DNA of 64,000 nucleotides from Erythroxylum novogranatense (taxonomy: Eukaryota > Streptophyta > Magnoliopsida > Malpighiales > Erythroxylaceae). The stretch lies in assembly GCA_029891385.1 (NCBI GenBank), contig CM057229.1, positions 2,294,001-2,358,000 of the forward strand, written 5' to 3'. The position numbers and the translations under genes were made by a program. The notes beneath the pieces are model-generated. The model had not been told where the DNA came from, searched no databases, and worked only from the letters and a program-made list of their open reading frames with translations. Shown in pieces: positions 22,706 to 35,723 of the stretch. The first letter of the stretch is position 1. Each line of letters opens with the position of its first letter.

Positions 22706-23386
22706 AAAACCTTGGCATTTAAATTAATTAAGCCTTTGGAATATAAATAAGAACTGCGAGAGAATAAGGAACGTCACGAGCATATAATGAGCTGTTTCTC
22801 ACAATCACTCTTTTTTCTGCTTTCATTTCACCTCCATCAATTTCAGATATACCTATTTGATCTCTTTCCTTTTATATATATAGATATATATATTATAAGT
22901 GACATAGTCATTACCCACCTCTCGAGTCAAATTATAATGATTCTGTTCTTACAACTCTCTTAATCTTATCTTTATTGTCTGATAAAGAGTGTGTTCATGT
23001 CTAAGCATCTCCATTCCCCTTTACAGAAAGTTACTCAACTTGTTTACAAGTTAAGCGACCACCGCAATGCTCGAATATGGTCTGTGGTTAACTTTTACAT
23101 GTATAGTAGCTAAGCAGAGGTTGGTCCATGGTGGGTAGGTTAAACAGTACCGCTTGTTTTAAGTAATTTGCAGACAAGAAAACAAAACAAGACAATAGTA
23201 CCTGTAGTAAGATTTCAATATCAGATCATTACACCAGGAATAAGCAAACTGATAAGATTTTAATGGTAGAAACTATGAACTTATATCTATGTTTTTTGGT
23301 TCTAGAGAAGTTTGAGACACTGGTGGAGCTACTTGATGCTTGTTTGTTTCATTACATCGTACGACATGTGATTTGCAGATCATGCT
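22706..23386. other. Spacer downstream of the RADIALIS-like gene
   Basis: Non-coding DNA between the LINE's second TSD and the stop codon of the minus-strand RADIALIS-like gene. It presumably holds that gene's 3' untranslated region. A short TATATA-rich run lies near 22870-22895; nothing else was recognised. Confidence 0.5.
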
Positions 23387-23761
23387 TCACTGGAGTTTAA
23401 GATTCCTTAATCTGCATGAAACAATGAAGATTTGTTAAGCAGTATCCATTAGTAAGCTACCGGTGTTGTTGAATGGTATGTAAGAAGAACTTAATACGAA
23501 AAGAGCTTACCTTTGTTCTTCGTCCATGCAGTTGTGGCTCTTGCTTGCCTTCTTGTAGTTGGGTAGAGGAACATGACCAGCTTCGATTTGTTTCACATCT
23601 TCAACGAGCATATCGTAATGTCTCTTCACTTCATCCACAGTTTTGCCTCCGACGGCTCTGGCTAGCTTCTGGAAGCGATCTGGAGTGTCCTGGTCATAAG
23701 TGGCTAAAGCATTCTCGAACAGCTTGTTTTGCTTGGGAGTCCAAGTGGAGCTGGAGCCCAT
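23387..23761 (-). CDS. RADIALIS-like single-MYB (SANT) protein
   Basis: RADIALIS-like proteins are small nuclear proteins with one SANT/MYB repeat. In flower asymmetry (snapdragon RAD) they act by competing for partner proteins, and other members affect development. Exon 1 (23761-23511) and exon 2 (23411-23387) join with GT-AG borders to a 91-residue protein, the usual family length. The SANT core begins at W7 ([13 protein letters not shown]) and contains [14 protein letters not shown] and [16 protein letters not shown], followed by the family's GHVPLPNY and the C-terminal [11 protein letters not shown] split by the intron. An in-frame ATG at 23851 would add 30 residues that look like a signal peptide. 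I prefer 23761 because the TATA box lies only nine bases upstream of that first ATG. The subfamily member number cannot be given. Confidence 0.93.
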
Positions 23762-23859
23762 ATCAGAGAGAAAAGAAAAGACTATATTAGAAAGATGAAA
23801 CAGAAGAAGAAGAAGAAGAAGATGGTATGCTATGCACCTAGAGGTAGCCATTGATGGGC

Positions 23860-23867
23860 TATATATA
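23860..23867 (-). promoter_or_regulatory. TATA box of the RADIALIS-like gene
   Basis: TATATATA on the minus strand, about 100 bases before the chosen ATG. Initiation 25-35 bases downstream would fall near 23830, giving a 5' leader of about 70 bases with a (CTT)n run (about 23803-23821), a common plant leader feature. Confidence 0.65.
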
Positions 23868-23879
23868 GTGGTTAGCTAG

Positions 23880-25001
23880 TAGGGTAGAGTTGTGTTTGGT
23901 GGACGAGAAAGTGATAGACAACAAAGGGGAAAGCGGTGTGGACCTACATGGTTTTTCACTCATGCTCCAGGTAAGGTAATCCACAGGTTTGAGCTTTTAA
24001 TTATATTTCTATATATAATTCCCTTAAATTTAAATAAAATTTTAAATATTTAAATAATATTATAATAATGATATCAACAATAAAATTATGAATAATAGAA
24101 AATTGAGAATATTAATGAAAACATTTTAAAAATTAAAAAAATTATTTAAAAATTTCACCTAGAGGATGGATATGATAATCCTATAACCCTACACCGAAAA
24201 GATTATTAAAATTGTTGTTGTTAGAACAGATCATTCTTTGAAAGTTACTGCATTTTGAGATGACTTTGGATGACTTTGGAGCTGTATAAAGTATAAACAG
24301 ACAGCAGTTTACTTTTTAGGTGTTTTCTTTGTTTGTTGTCTAATCTTGTAAACTTGCTATAGCAGCCGCAGCACTGTCACCACTAGCTCCTACGCTCGAC
24401 AACCTTCCAAAACATGTGTAGCTGGCCGCTCCATCTTTTTGAACTAAGAGCATACGTCAGTTCCTGTGCATTTTGTCTATTATTGAGGAATGGTCAAGTC
24501 AAGATATCTATGCCACATTCTTTCTTTCTCGTACAGACGGTTGGTTTAGCTCTGCTGATGCATTGTTTATGACTTTAACTGACATGGACTGAACTTATAC
24601 ACTGTAACCTTTCTTCATGGCTTTGGGATTGATAGGATTGAGTCTGATACATCTCTTCAATACGAACAGGAAGTTGGGTTTGGTGCTAATCATGTTTTTC
24701 CAAGATGGGTTTCAATCGAGTGGTGAATTCAATGAGTTTGGAACGGTTAAGGTTATCAGAATATTACTCTGATAGAGTCTCTTAAAAAAAAAAAAAAGGG
24801 GAGCACACTGTATGCATATCAAGTGGGGCGTGTACTGCCAGCTGCATGATTCTTCCCTTTGTATTATAAGCACTGGGCCCGAACGAAAGTGAAACCATTT
24901 GGAGCAAGTTTCAGTAATTGAGGGTACAGTAACCTGAATATACATTTTGCTTACTGTACTTACTGAACTAGACCTCCAATTGTTGTTGTGTAGGGTTAAC
25001 A
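23880..25001. other. Non-coding spacer
   Basis: The first few hundred bases are the upstream region of the RADIALIS-like gene, AT-rich at about 24000-24160. A poly(A) run at 24785-24797 could mark an old retrotransposed piece. No gene was recognised. Confidence 0.5.
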
Positions 25002-25633
25002 ATGAAGGTGATGGTACAGGACTTTGCATCTCAGATCGAGCAAACGAATACGGTTATCTCCCGGACAATTAGGGGTTCTCCTATTACTAGAACTCGAGCT
25101 ATTGGTTGGGATAAACCAAGTGTAGGATGGATACAATTGAACACAGATGGAGCGCAGCAAAGGACTAGTCGATATACTTCAGTGGGTGGTCTCTCCTGAG
25201 ATAGCTCAGAAAATTGGCAAGGAGGCTTTGTCCATTCTATTAGTTTTTGTTCCCCATTGAATGCTGAATTATGATGGGTTTATTCAGGTTTGAATTTGGC
25301 ATGGGATATGGGTGATCGGCGATTGGAATTAGAAGTTGACTTTTTGGAGGTTATCAATATTCTCTCCTCCTCTAATATGACATATAATACTTCACTCACT
25401 CAAGCTATTCAAGCATTATTAACACGATCCGGACGATTCGCGTGCGACATGTTCTTCGTGAAAGAAATCAATGCGTGGATTGGTTAGCTTTTTATGATGC
25501 GTCATTCGCCTTTGGCATTACTTTTTTATAATTTCCTCCTTCGGGATGTCTCATTATCCTCTTAGAGGATATGTGTGGGGTTTTAACTTGTAGGCCCTCT
25601 GTTTAGGCCCTGCTTTCTTCCTTTAAAAAAAAA
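25002..25633 (+). pseudogene. LINE RNase H domain tail with poly(A)
   Basis: Translation gives KPSVGWIQLNTDGAQ, the RNase H first strand with the catalytic Asp kept (NTDG). A stop follows at about 25197, then LELEVDFLEVINIL and RFACDMFFVKEINAWIG. The sequence ends with the typical tail and a run of A at 25624-25633. It matches the architecture of the other two RNase H tails (2488 and 22068) but is a separate, differently diverged insertion. It is 5'-truncated, with no RT upstream. Confidence 0.8.
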
Positions 25634-28600
25634 ATATGGCACACACCTCTAATTTTACAGTACACAGTTGTATAATAAGCTAATATATGAATTTTTACTA
25701 GTTGTTTCAGTTCATTATTTCTTATCCAAGCTTTTAATAAGATCAAACCATCCAGCTTTTTTCTTTTTTTCTTGTATGGCTTTTGAGTGATTAAGTTTCA
25801 GATAACCTAAACTGAGCAACTTGACCAAATTTCTGATGGATATCTAAGGAGTTCCAACCTCAGTTGCATTGCACCACAGGAATATCACTAAGAACAATCA
25901 TCAATAGTTTGGTACTAACAGTTGCTTTCTGTCATTTCAGACTATAACAATCACGGCATTTTCCAGGAACTTCAATCTGATTGATCATAGCAGTATTAGT
26001 ACTAGGCCTCTAGCCTTGGTGAAATGTGCCTTTTCAGGTTTTCTTAAAAAAGAAAATGCATTGTACAAGGAAACAAAGCAAAAACTTTCACCTGGTACTC
26101 TTGTCACTGTTCCAGAATCCTTATCATCCACGTCCAACACAAACTGCAGAATTTATCTCTCTGGATAGATATCTTCCCTTTCTTTTTCATAAGCTTTAAG
26201 GCTAATTGCTTCTTTTATCTTCCCTGGTGGACCTGAAATTTGCAAGTTGGAGAACTGGATCATATCTTTCCAAGACCAAAGACCAGATACTGCTTATACT
26301 CCATGGAAAGTGGAATCGTAATAATGAATTTAGTGAAAGACGTCTTTTTCCTGAACAGTCTGCTAAATAAGGAGTTATAGCTTGTAAATTCGACCTAACA
26401 TACATGTTTTCAACTCTGCATATGGCAATTCCAGCTTCAGTGGATTTCCTGTATGGATAAGACTTACCAAGTTTCTATTCCTATCTGTCCATCAGTGTAT
26501 ATCTACATAGAATTGCTTTGGATACACATCATTCCTACAAGATGGACTAATCTTCAGACTTTATATCACTCCATTAAATGATTAAGTAATTAGCAGAAGA
26601 TAGAGTTCTTCTCTTGAGAAATACTGTGGCATTGAGTTTACACTTTTTTAGTCATTATTACGTAATATTTTATGTTTACTGAATTAACAAGAATTTTAAT
26701 TTAGAAATAAGAGAACCACATAATTCGTTTCTATAAACGTACAATAAGCATAAAAACTGTGATATGGGCCAGGTTTAAATGCTAAAAGGTATAAAAAGAA
26801 AGAAGATGATCCTGCCATGAATAGACGTATGCGGTGATCATTGGTTGGAAAATGACAGGTGGTGTAGCTTTAAGAATTGCAGAGGGTGCTAATGGTTGAT
26901 AAATGGTTGGAGATACATCAAGCTGCAGATGATTGGATTCCTTATCAGCATCCATCTTGTTTCCTGTATATAAAAGTGATTCCTGCAGATACCTTGCATA
27001 CCAGCAGCATAGCTTGGATTTGGATTCGTTCATTTTATTCCTTTGGTCCCTCTTACAAGTTGGCTCTTGGGTCATTCCAGGTTTTCCGGGGCAGGCATCT
27101 TTTTGGGTGTAAGATAAAAGTTTTGAAGATGACAGACTATGTCTACCTGGAGAATCCTGGGAACCATTTACTACTTTTACAGGATCAAAATGTGAAAAGA
27201 AGCCAAGATCAAGAAGATAGGCATATTCTGTTCTTTCTATCCTGTCACTTGCATGCTGATGCTAACCTTACGTGTAACTTTCTCTGCATGACCAAATGAA
27301 ACGATGGAGAGATCAGATCAGTGAGTGAAGAGGAGTGAATTTGAATTTGGGATTGGTTTTGCTTTCAAGGTAATGGAATTTGCCAGGTTGTGTAAGATGG
27401 AAAGTTGAGCTTTTAGGTTTCAACTTCAATCAGAACATTTAGTGGTTCTTTGTTCTTTTTATGATTCCTTTTTTTTTTCGTCATATTTCATCATAATTTA
27501 ATTAAAATTAATTATAATGACCATAAAATTATTAAGTGATAAATCTCAAACTTTTTATATTTTAATAATAAAAAATTGCAATAACCCATTTCCCAAAACT
27601 TTAAAATATATATATATACTTAATTAAAATGTGATATAATTATACCTAAAAATAAGATTTAATTGAATATTATATTGTATTGGATAATATCATAATTTTA
27701 TTGGATGCAAATCCCCCTCAATAGAACACTGGACCCTTGAAGGCCCTTTTGTATAGTGATTGCTCATGCCCTGTTCCATAACCCTAGTCCAAAGCTCAAG
27801 AGATGCTAGACCCATTGTAACTTGTATTGGCCCATGTAAATCACAAAAGGTTCAAGATGGAGAACTTGTATGTAATGATACGCATATCTAAATGAAGAAC
27901 GCAATCTTATATTACTTCAAAGAAATCCAAATTAAGACTAAGCTTACAACTCTTGATCACAACTCGGTTAACAACCTGAAATCCGTTATGTATCATAAAC
28001 AAAAAGGTAAGATCCCGATCATGGTAGGGTATTGATGATTAGAACCGCTAAAAGGAGAGAAACCATATCAACTTTGCAATTGAAACGTTGCCTTTCTTCC
28101 TTCCTTCTAGTCTCACTCGAGGAGGAGGTAATACACTATCGAGCGAAACGGTAAGAAGAAAAAAAACTATTTTTTTAATCAAAATTTGAATAACAAGAAT
28201 ATAATGTTTAAATAAGTAGGAAAAAAGAAAAAGAAGAGATGTGTTTGTTGTTATTGATTGGTCCCAATGTTAAATATCCCATGTGTCTTGTCTTCCTACT
28301 TTGGGAAAACATGGGAAGGAATACAAGGTTGTCTTGACAAAAATCTCAGTATTACTAAGGAAACCAATGGTATGGTAGTAGTACCACTGACATCCTCTTT
28401 GTATTTTCTCCATTGAGGGCCACAAATTGCCCCATCATGAAGCTTAACTCATAAACTTCCTACCACATTAGTCAAGCCAAAAAAGTCACACACAATTAAT
28501 TAATGCCTTATATAATACTTCAACTCTTTAAATTGTTATTTATTTATTGAAAAATTGTACAATCATATTTTATAGTTTATTTAAAAGATAACTATGAAAT

Positions 28601-29391
28601 ATAAACATGAGACACGAAATAGTTATAAAAAACCCAACTAAAGTTTTAAACTCGATATATTTAAAAAAGTATAATTTATTTTTATCATTTAATTACTTGT
28701 TATTATATTTTCTAATTTGTAAATTTACGATAATATAATATCAAATTTTATTATTTTAAATAAAATAATGAAATATTATGAAACAATTCGTTAATTCGAC
28801 TTGAAGTTTGATTAGGCTCAAAATTTTTGAACATCTGAAAACAATTAAACTCGGGTTAATTTTAATTAAATATATTTGAAAATAATTATTAAAATAATAA
28901 TAATAATAATTTAAACTTTGGACCGGAGATTTTATAACTTAAGTTACGTGTGTCGGAAGACAGGATGCCACGTGTAATGGCTAAGAATAGTTTAAAGACT
29001 CGGTCATAGGTTGTTGCCTTTTGATGCCTACGTGGGCACTACGAAAAGGTCGTTTTGGTCTGAGCCACAGCCACCTGTCAGCATCCAGCCGACAGAAGCA
29101 AATGGCCAAGTTGTGGACGTGTAATATTCTTCTTTCACACTTACTTTTGGAAGGTTGAATGGGTCTACCCGACTAAGACTAATTTTTTCTTTGGTTGGTT
29201 TATATAATTCCGCAGGTAATTCGCCATCACGACGTGACATCGTCCAAAATATCCTCTTTCTAATATTTTAAAAATTAGTATTAAACTAGTAAGATTGAAA
29301 ATTTAAAATTTAAAATTATTAAATACAAATTAAATTTAGTTTACAAAATTAATTAATCTAATTAATTAATAAAATGATTAGTTTTTAACAA

Positions 29392-29480
29392 CATAGATTA
29401 TTAAAATAAACCGATTTATAAAATAAAAAACTCGTCATAGATTATTAAAATAAACCGATTTATAAAATAAAAAAACTCGT
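29392..29480. repeat. Tandem duplication of a 44-bp unit
   Basis: Copies 29392-29435 and 29436-29480 (CATAGATTATTAAAATAAAC...AACTCGT) are identical apart from one extra A in the second. Confidence 0.95.
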
Positions 29481-29598
29481 TGTCTCGAAATTTTCATAAT
29501 TGAATTGATAAAACGGTTTGATTTTTAATCGTTGTCTTTTATTTAACTTAGTCTCTACTTTCAAGTTAAGTATGCAATTAAATGCTTATCCAATATCT

Positions 29599-29860
29599 AA
29601 CAACAATAATAATTTAGTAAAATTTCGTTAAAATGCAAAGTCTGAAAATATTCAGGAGTATTTATCTTTACTCCTAATTAGTTGAAAAACTGTTTTCAAT
29701 TAACCCACGAAGGAAGAAAAGGATAAAAGACAATAACAATTTAATAAACATTTCATTAAAACGCAGAGTTTGGAAAAATTTGGTAGTATTTATCTTTATT
29801 TATAATTAGTAGAGAAACTGTTTTCAATTGGCTCACAAAAGAAGAAAAGATAAAAAACGA
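29599..29860. repeat. Diverged tandem duplication of about 130 bp
   Basis: Two adjacent blocks share the order AATTTAGTAAA / CGTTAAAATGCA / GTATTTATCTTTA / AACTGTTTTCAATT / AAGAAGAAAAG, with many substitutions. It is older than the neighbouring 44-bp duplication, and no coding content is seen. Confidence 0.75.
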
Positions 29861-30605
29861 GAAAATAATAATAATAATGATAGGATTAAGTAGGAAAAAG
29901 CTTAGGATAAATAGAGTTATAAAATAAATTTTTTTTATTCATTAATGATTAATAGACAAAAATTCCGACATCGAAGCGACGCCGTACCGACTTTTGTCCT
30001 TTTCCTTACTAACATGGGCAAAACTCAACTCATCTCATTAACGCGTTTATTTAGGATTAGTAGGTTGACGCCTCGCAGAAGCTTTTTACCTCCCACCTTA
30101 GTAATCTTCTTCCTGGATTATTATTATCATTATTGCCAAGTAGAGTGATTGATCATTCTGATCCTGACCAATAAAGTTTGTGTCTTGATTCTTGAAGGTT
30201 ATGAAGTAATAAATTAGTGAAAAGTTTCGATCTTTATTGGAATGGAATCCATAAACAATTGGGTTCAAATCTCAATCAGTTGGCGATGTACCGGTACTTG
30301 TCCTCTACAGGAATAATGTGACAGTCATGTCACCTATCATGAAGAAAAGTTGTTGATTATAAAATAAGATTCTTTTTAGTGGTTAGTAATTAGTTCAATC
30401 ATTAAGGGAGTGTTCAAGCTTTTTCTATGTGTTTCAATGGAGGGTAAGTTAACTTAAGCTACGACCTCTTTTCCCTGAAAATCCGGGAAGTCAACGGAAC
30501 CCAATAAGAATTGTTAACAATCGAGGCCCTGGCTCGGCGACGAAGCCATTTCCAGCTAAGCTACCGGCTCGACCCATGTGCACCGGAGTTCTAGTTTCTG
30601 TGTTT

Positions 30606-30607
<2 letters not shown>

Positions 30608-30635
<28 letters not shown>
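30608..30635. repeat. (GA)n microsatellite upstream of the LRR kinase gene
   Basis: A GA run of about 28 bases, 620 bases before the ATG. GA/CT runs are common in plant promoters and leaders; position is the only evidence for a role. Confidence 0.9.
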
Positions 30636-30639
<4 letters not shown>

Positions 30640-31251
30640 AGCAGAGGTGGTTTCATTAATGGCTCTCCGGTGAGAGTGAAAGCGACCCAGTACAGACAGC
30701 AGAGACCTGGCCGTTGGGGCACTACCAACTTGTACAATTTAATGTCTTAAAAGCTACTGCCGGTCATTTTTCTTGTTTTGGGTTTCTATGACAAGTACAG
30801 TTCGAGACATAATTGCTAGTTTTGATTGAAATTAGTTGACCTTTTGAAGAAAGATCACATTTTTGGAGGTTTGCACTAAACACACCTCGTTATTAATGTT
30901 CATAGAAACATTAAGTATTTGTTTCTGTTTTAACTTGGTTGGTTCGGGTATGAAGTGAATACAAGGAACAGAACACGACATCGGAAACAGAATCAGAGCT
31001 CGTGATTGGAGTTAAGAATATTACAGACATAACAAGAAACGGTAAATCACTTCTTCGTTTTTTGTTTCTTTCATGGGATTTTTGAGATTTATTTACTTAA
31101 ATGCAACGAACATCAACGTACAGACTACAGAGAAGTTGCGGGTTGGTCAACATCAACACCAATAAGCAGGTAGAAGAAGAAAGAAGATGGTGAACTGAAC
31201 ATGTATTGACCACAATAAGTTCACCATCTCCACATTATCACATTTCATTCA

Positions 31252-34200
31252 ATGGAGGACGGTCCAAGACTTCAGTTCCATTTGGCTGTTTTGCTCTTGT
31301 TCTCGATCCACTGTGTCCTGTCCCAGCAACTGTTCTCAAACTCTCGCGTCGAAAGATTAGCATTGCTCGATCTCCGGTCGTCACTGGGTATCAGAAGCAG
31401 AGAATGGCCTAGAAGATCCGAGCCATGCAGTGGGTGGAAGGGAATCAAGTGCAAGAACCGTCGGGTTGTGGAAATCAATGTATCCGGGTTTAGACGAACC
31501 CGTGTTGGGCGATTGAATCCCAGTTTCAGTGTTGATGCTCTTGCAAATTTTTCGTTCTTGGAGTCTTTTAACGCTTCTGGGTTCTCACTTCCCGGTTCTA
31601 TACCGTATTGGTTTGGTTACCGGGTCAGTTCGTTGCAAGTACTGGATCTCCGGTCAAGTTCAGTGACCGGTGCGATTCCTCCTTCACTTGGTAACTTGAC
31701 TAAACTCAACGCTTTGTATCTATCTGGTAATGGTCTTGCTGGTAGTATTCCTACTGCATTGGGACAGTTAATGCAACTATCTGTTCTCGATCTTTCAAGG
31801 AATTTGCTCACTGGGTCAATACCCACATCTGTTGCGTTGCTTGGTAATCTATCTAGGCTTGACCTCTCCTCGAACTACTTATCTGGGGCGATCCCTCCGG
31901 TTTTAGGTGGTGTTAATAGATTCAAATTCTTGGATTTGTCTGATAATAGTATCACAGGTTCAATACCTGTCCAACTTGGTAATCTTTCTAGATTGGTTGA
32001 GCTCAATCTCAGTAAGAATTCGTTGTCCGGGTCATTGCCTATAGAGTTAACTGGTTTGAAGAGCTTGCGGAGTATGAATATTGGGGGAAATGAGCTCGAG
32101 GGTGCGTTGCCAGATGGTCTTTTTTCGAGTCTTAATGGATTGCAGGTTGTGGTACTCAGTAGGAATAAATTGGATGGTGCTGTTCCTCGTGCATTGTTAT
32201 CATTGCAAAGTTTGCATCTACTTGACATATCTAGTAATATCTTTACAGGCAATTTGCCTAATTTTAGCTTAGATGGCAATGCCAGTAATCGCCTGTTCAA
32301 TTTGTCGAACAACTTGTTATATGGAGCTCTGCCATTGTCACTTGGAAATTTTACTTCGATCGATTTGTCTGGTAACTATTTCCAAGGAATGGCTCCTGGT
32401 GATGTTCCAAGAAATTTTAGCCTGGACAGAAACTGCCTTCAGGAGGTTCCTAACCAGAGGAGTTTGGAAGTCTGCAGATCCTTTTACTCGGAAAGAGGCT
32501 TAACTTTCAATGATTTTGGAAACCCCGAATTGGTGCCGCCGCCTTTTCCAAAACCTGCTGCAAATAAAAGCAAACGTTGGATTTACATTCTGGTAGGATT
32601 GTTTGCTGGAGTAGGTTTCATTGTTATTTTAGTATTGGTTTTGGTGGTGGTTCTAAGAAGATGTAACAGGAGCATCTCAACTCAAAGGGGCATTGCAAAT
32701 GTCGGGCCTGTTCCAGAGGCAGATAGCCCTTCGCATCCCAAGGATCCTACTAACGTGTTCAATGTGGGAGAGTCTTTCACATACGAGCAACTGCTTCAAT
32801 CAACTGGTGGATTTAGTGAAACTAATCTCATCAAGCATGGTCACTCTGGAGATCTCTTTCATGGTTTTCTTGCGGGAGAAATCCCTGTAGTTGTCAAAAA
32901 GGTCAACTTACACTCTATGAATAAAGAGTCATACATGGCAGAACTCGAACTTTTTAGCAAGTATTCAAATGTAAGATTGGTCCCGCTCTTGGGACATTGT
33001 TTGGAGAACGAGAAGCTTTTGGTCTACAAATATATGCCCAACGGAGACTTGGCTAACTCCTTCTACAAAGCAGGAATTCTGGAGGATGAAGATTTACAGT
33101 CACTGGACTGGATTACTAGATTGAAAATTGCAATAGGAGCTGCAGAAGGCCTGTCTTACCTACACCATGAGTGTACCCCTCCCCTTGTTCATAGGTAGTA
33201 CACATCTTCCTTTGGATTAGCTTAAAGTTTTCTTTAGTTCGATTTTTGATATTCTGTTGGCCGCAATGAAGTTCGGTGAACTATTAGACTTTTATGCTGG
33301 GCCTTTTCTATAATGCGCAGAATAATCTGTGAATGCAGACGGATTAATCTTAGTATGTCCATGTCCTTTCTGATTGAACAGTCATAGGGAATATGCATCT
33401 TAGGACTTGATCTAGATTGCTAACTACTAAAATTTCCTATTCATATACTTCTTGGTTTAAGAAAGTTGAATTGTATTGTTTCTCTTTTTACTCACTTATC
33501 ATCTAAGCACACATATTTCTTATTAGCTTTATTCAGAAGATATTTTACAAAAAGGCTTCAATTGGTGATTCTCATGTTTTTATTTTTCTTTGGTCGAAGA
33601 GATATTCAAGCGAGTAGCATTCTGCTTGACGATAAATTTGAGGTGCGACTTGGAAGCTTAAGCGAGGTTCGTCCCCAGGATGGTGAATTGCACCAAAATG
33701 TGCTGACAAGATTCTTGAGAAAGCAACAGTAAGTAATTTAAGAGTTGCAGATATCTTTAGTTCTGTTGATTATTCACTATAAGCTTCAGTAGTGATCTAC
33801 GAATATCTCATTTTGTCTTTTGAGTTGAATCAGATGGAGTTATTTTTAGTTTCCACCATGTTCCTTTATTATCATGTTGGTGTAAAGAGGGACATGAGAA
33901 GAACATATGCTTGATTTAGAATATCAACAGGATTAGAGTTAAGTGTCGTAGATTGCAGAAAATGGAGGACTAAACTGATTAATGTTGTGAGGATTATCCT
34001 GCAGAACGTGATCGACCATTAGAATCGACTCATGCATGATTCAAATGATTCTCTGTCACGAAAAAGCTTGTCGTTGATATAGTATGTTACCAGGTCCTCT
34101 GACATTGTTTTAAATGGTACCTGAATCCAGGACCAATGTTTCTCATTTGCTTCACTTAGCCAAGGTCTGCTTGATTCATAGAGAATAATACTCCTCTTTT

Positions 34201-35276
34201 CATTTTGAAGGAACACTAATATGTTTTCTTCTTGACGTGCAGATCCTTTGAAGCCAGCACTTCTGGTACGTATAGTGATCTCATATATGAAATTCTTAAA
34301 ATTTTTCTTCCCCTTCCATTTTCTTCCTTTACACCAGAAAGGAATGATGAGATTCAATCTTCTATTGCACTGCTTTTGACTTAGCAATGGCTCATTATTA
34401 TCCAAAAAGCTGCATCCATCTTGATGCTTTTCGTTAATAAGCTAATAATCCATTATCTAGTTCATTGTCCTGTGAATAATGTTCTGTGAAGACATGCTTA
34501 CATTAGTCTTGCAGAAGTCATTGAATTATAATTGGTTGTAGTATGTTCGGGATTCTCGGACCTAACACATACATGTCAGGATTAGTTCAATTCCATTCTT
34601 TCTCCAAAAAAAGAAATGCTTGATGTGTGCCATCTTCTTCAGTTGGTGTATACAGTTTGATATATTTCTCTGTTAATGTGCAGGTGCATCCCCAGCAACT
34701 TGTGCATACGACGTATACTGTTTTGGGAAGGTGTTACTCGAGCTGGTCACAGGCAAGCTTGGGATCAGTAAATCAGATGATGCATCTTCAAGGGAGTGGC
34801 TGGAGAACACGCTGGGATGCATCAGTATATATGACAAGGAACTGGTTACTAAGATCGTTGATCCATCTTTGATTATAGATGAGGACCTGTTGGAAGAGGT
34901 ATGGGCAATGGCCATTGTAGCAAGGTCATGTCTTAACCCCAAGCCGGCAAAACGTCCTCCAATGAAATATATTCTAAAAGCCTTGGAGAACCCTCTAAAG
35001 GTGGTAAGAGAGGAGAGTTTCAGCTCCGGGAGGTTGAGAACAACTTCATCCAGGAGATCCTGGAGTGCTGCTGTTTTTGGTAGTTGGCGACATAGCTCAT
35101 CGGATAATGCCGGGCAGGCCATCCGAGAAGGCATTAATGTACTAAAGCAGTCAGGAAGAGTAGGATCTCATGGAAGTGACGGAATTGAGCACACATCTTC
35201 CATTAAAAGGTTATCCAATGAAATATTCCCTGAGCCACTGGAGATGGAAGATTTAGAGAGACAAGGTGAAGTTTAG
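31252..35276 (+). CDS. LRR receptor-like protein kinase with a degenerate kinase domain (At2g16250-type)
   Basis: Four exons (31252-33194, 33600-33728, 34243-34265, 34684-35276) join in frame to 895 residues. Order: signal peptide (about 1-25), Cys pair C59/C67 of the LRR cap, about ten LRRs (about 126-380, repeated LxxLDLSxNxLTGxIP), transmembrane helix (about 443-468), then a kinase domain (about 525-815) and a Ser-rich tail. The kinase looks inactive. The glycine loop is KHGHSGDLF, the catalytic loop is HRDIQASSILLDD (Lys replaced by Gln651, Asn by Ser654), and the DFG position reads LGS (665-667). The VAIK-type Lys (K549) is kept. The HRD Arg codon spans the first intron. The layout closely matches Arabidopsis At2g16250, so the pseudokinase state is probably ancestral. 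Expected at the plasma membrane, signalling through partners; ligand unknown. Confidence 0.95.
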
Positions 35277-35723
35277 CTTCTTGAGCATGCATTAAACATG
35301 TCAATATGCATCATAATTCGGCAGTAAAAATTCACATCTCATCTTCAAGGAAAGAAAGTGCATCTTCTTCTTCTTCGAGGCAGACGAACAATGGCTGAAT
35401 TTTTTGATAAGTCGAAGAAAGTGAGTGAAGCTAGATTCTTTTTCTTATGGTGTTGTTGAAGCTTGTGAAATTTGTATACAAGCCACCAAATTACGTATCA
35501 ACACAAAGCTTTCACATACAAGAACAGAAGATGTTTTTTCAACTCTTTATGGCAAGTTAGAAGCTACAAGTTTGTTGGTTCCACAACTACTTTTAAAGGT
35601 ACAAGCTTAACACTGTCATCAGTACATTACAAGCTTGACACACTTACGATGTGACCCAAAAGAAAACTTCCATGTAAAAAGCTCTCTCACGATTGTCCAT
35701 TCCACGACCAGATGAGAACCAGC

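Larger units (their letters stand above)
25640..31251. other. Gene-poor region
   Basis: No gene could be supported. The longest open frame (26877-27299, 140 codons, plus) has no recognisable domain and no splice-compatible extension. AT-rich stretches lie at 27500-27700 and 28500-28920. The last 600 or so bases before 31252 presumably hold the promoter and leader of the LRR kinase gene. Confidence 0.5.

Noticed and set aside
26877..27299. 140-codon plus-strand open frame
   Set aside because: No domain, no splice-linked neighbour, and amino-acid use like random translation; not enough to call a gene.
29028..29240. 70-codon minus-strand open frame
   Set aside because: Readable but unlike any family I know, with no promoter or splice context; left unannotated.
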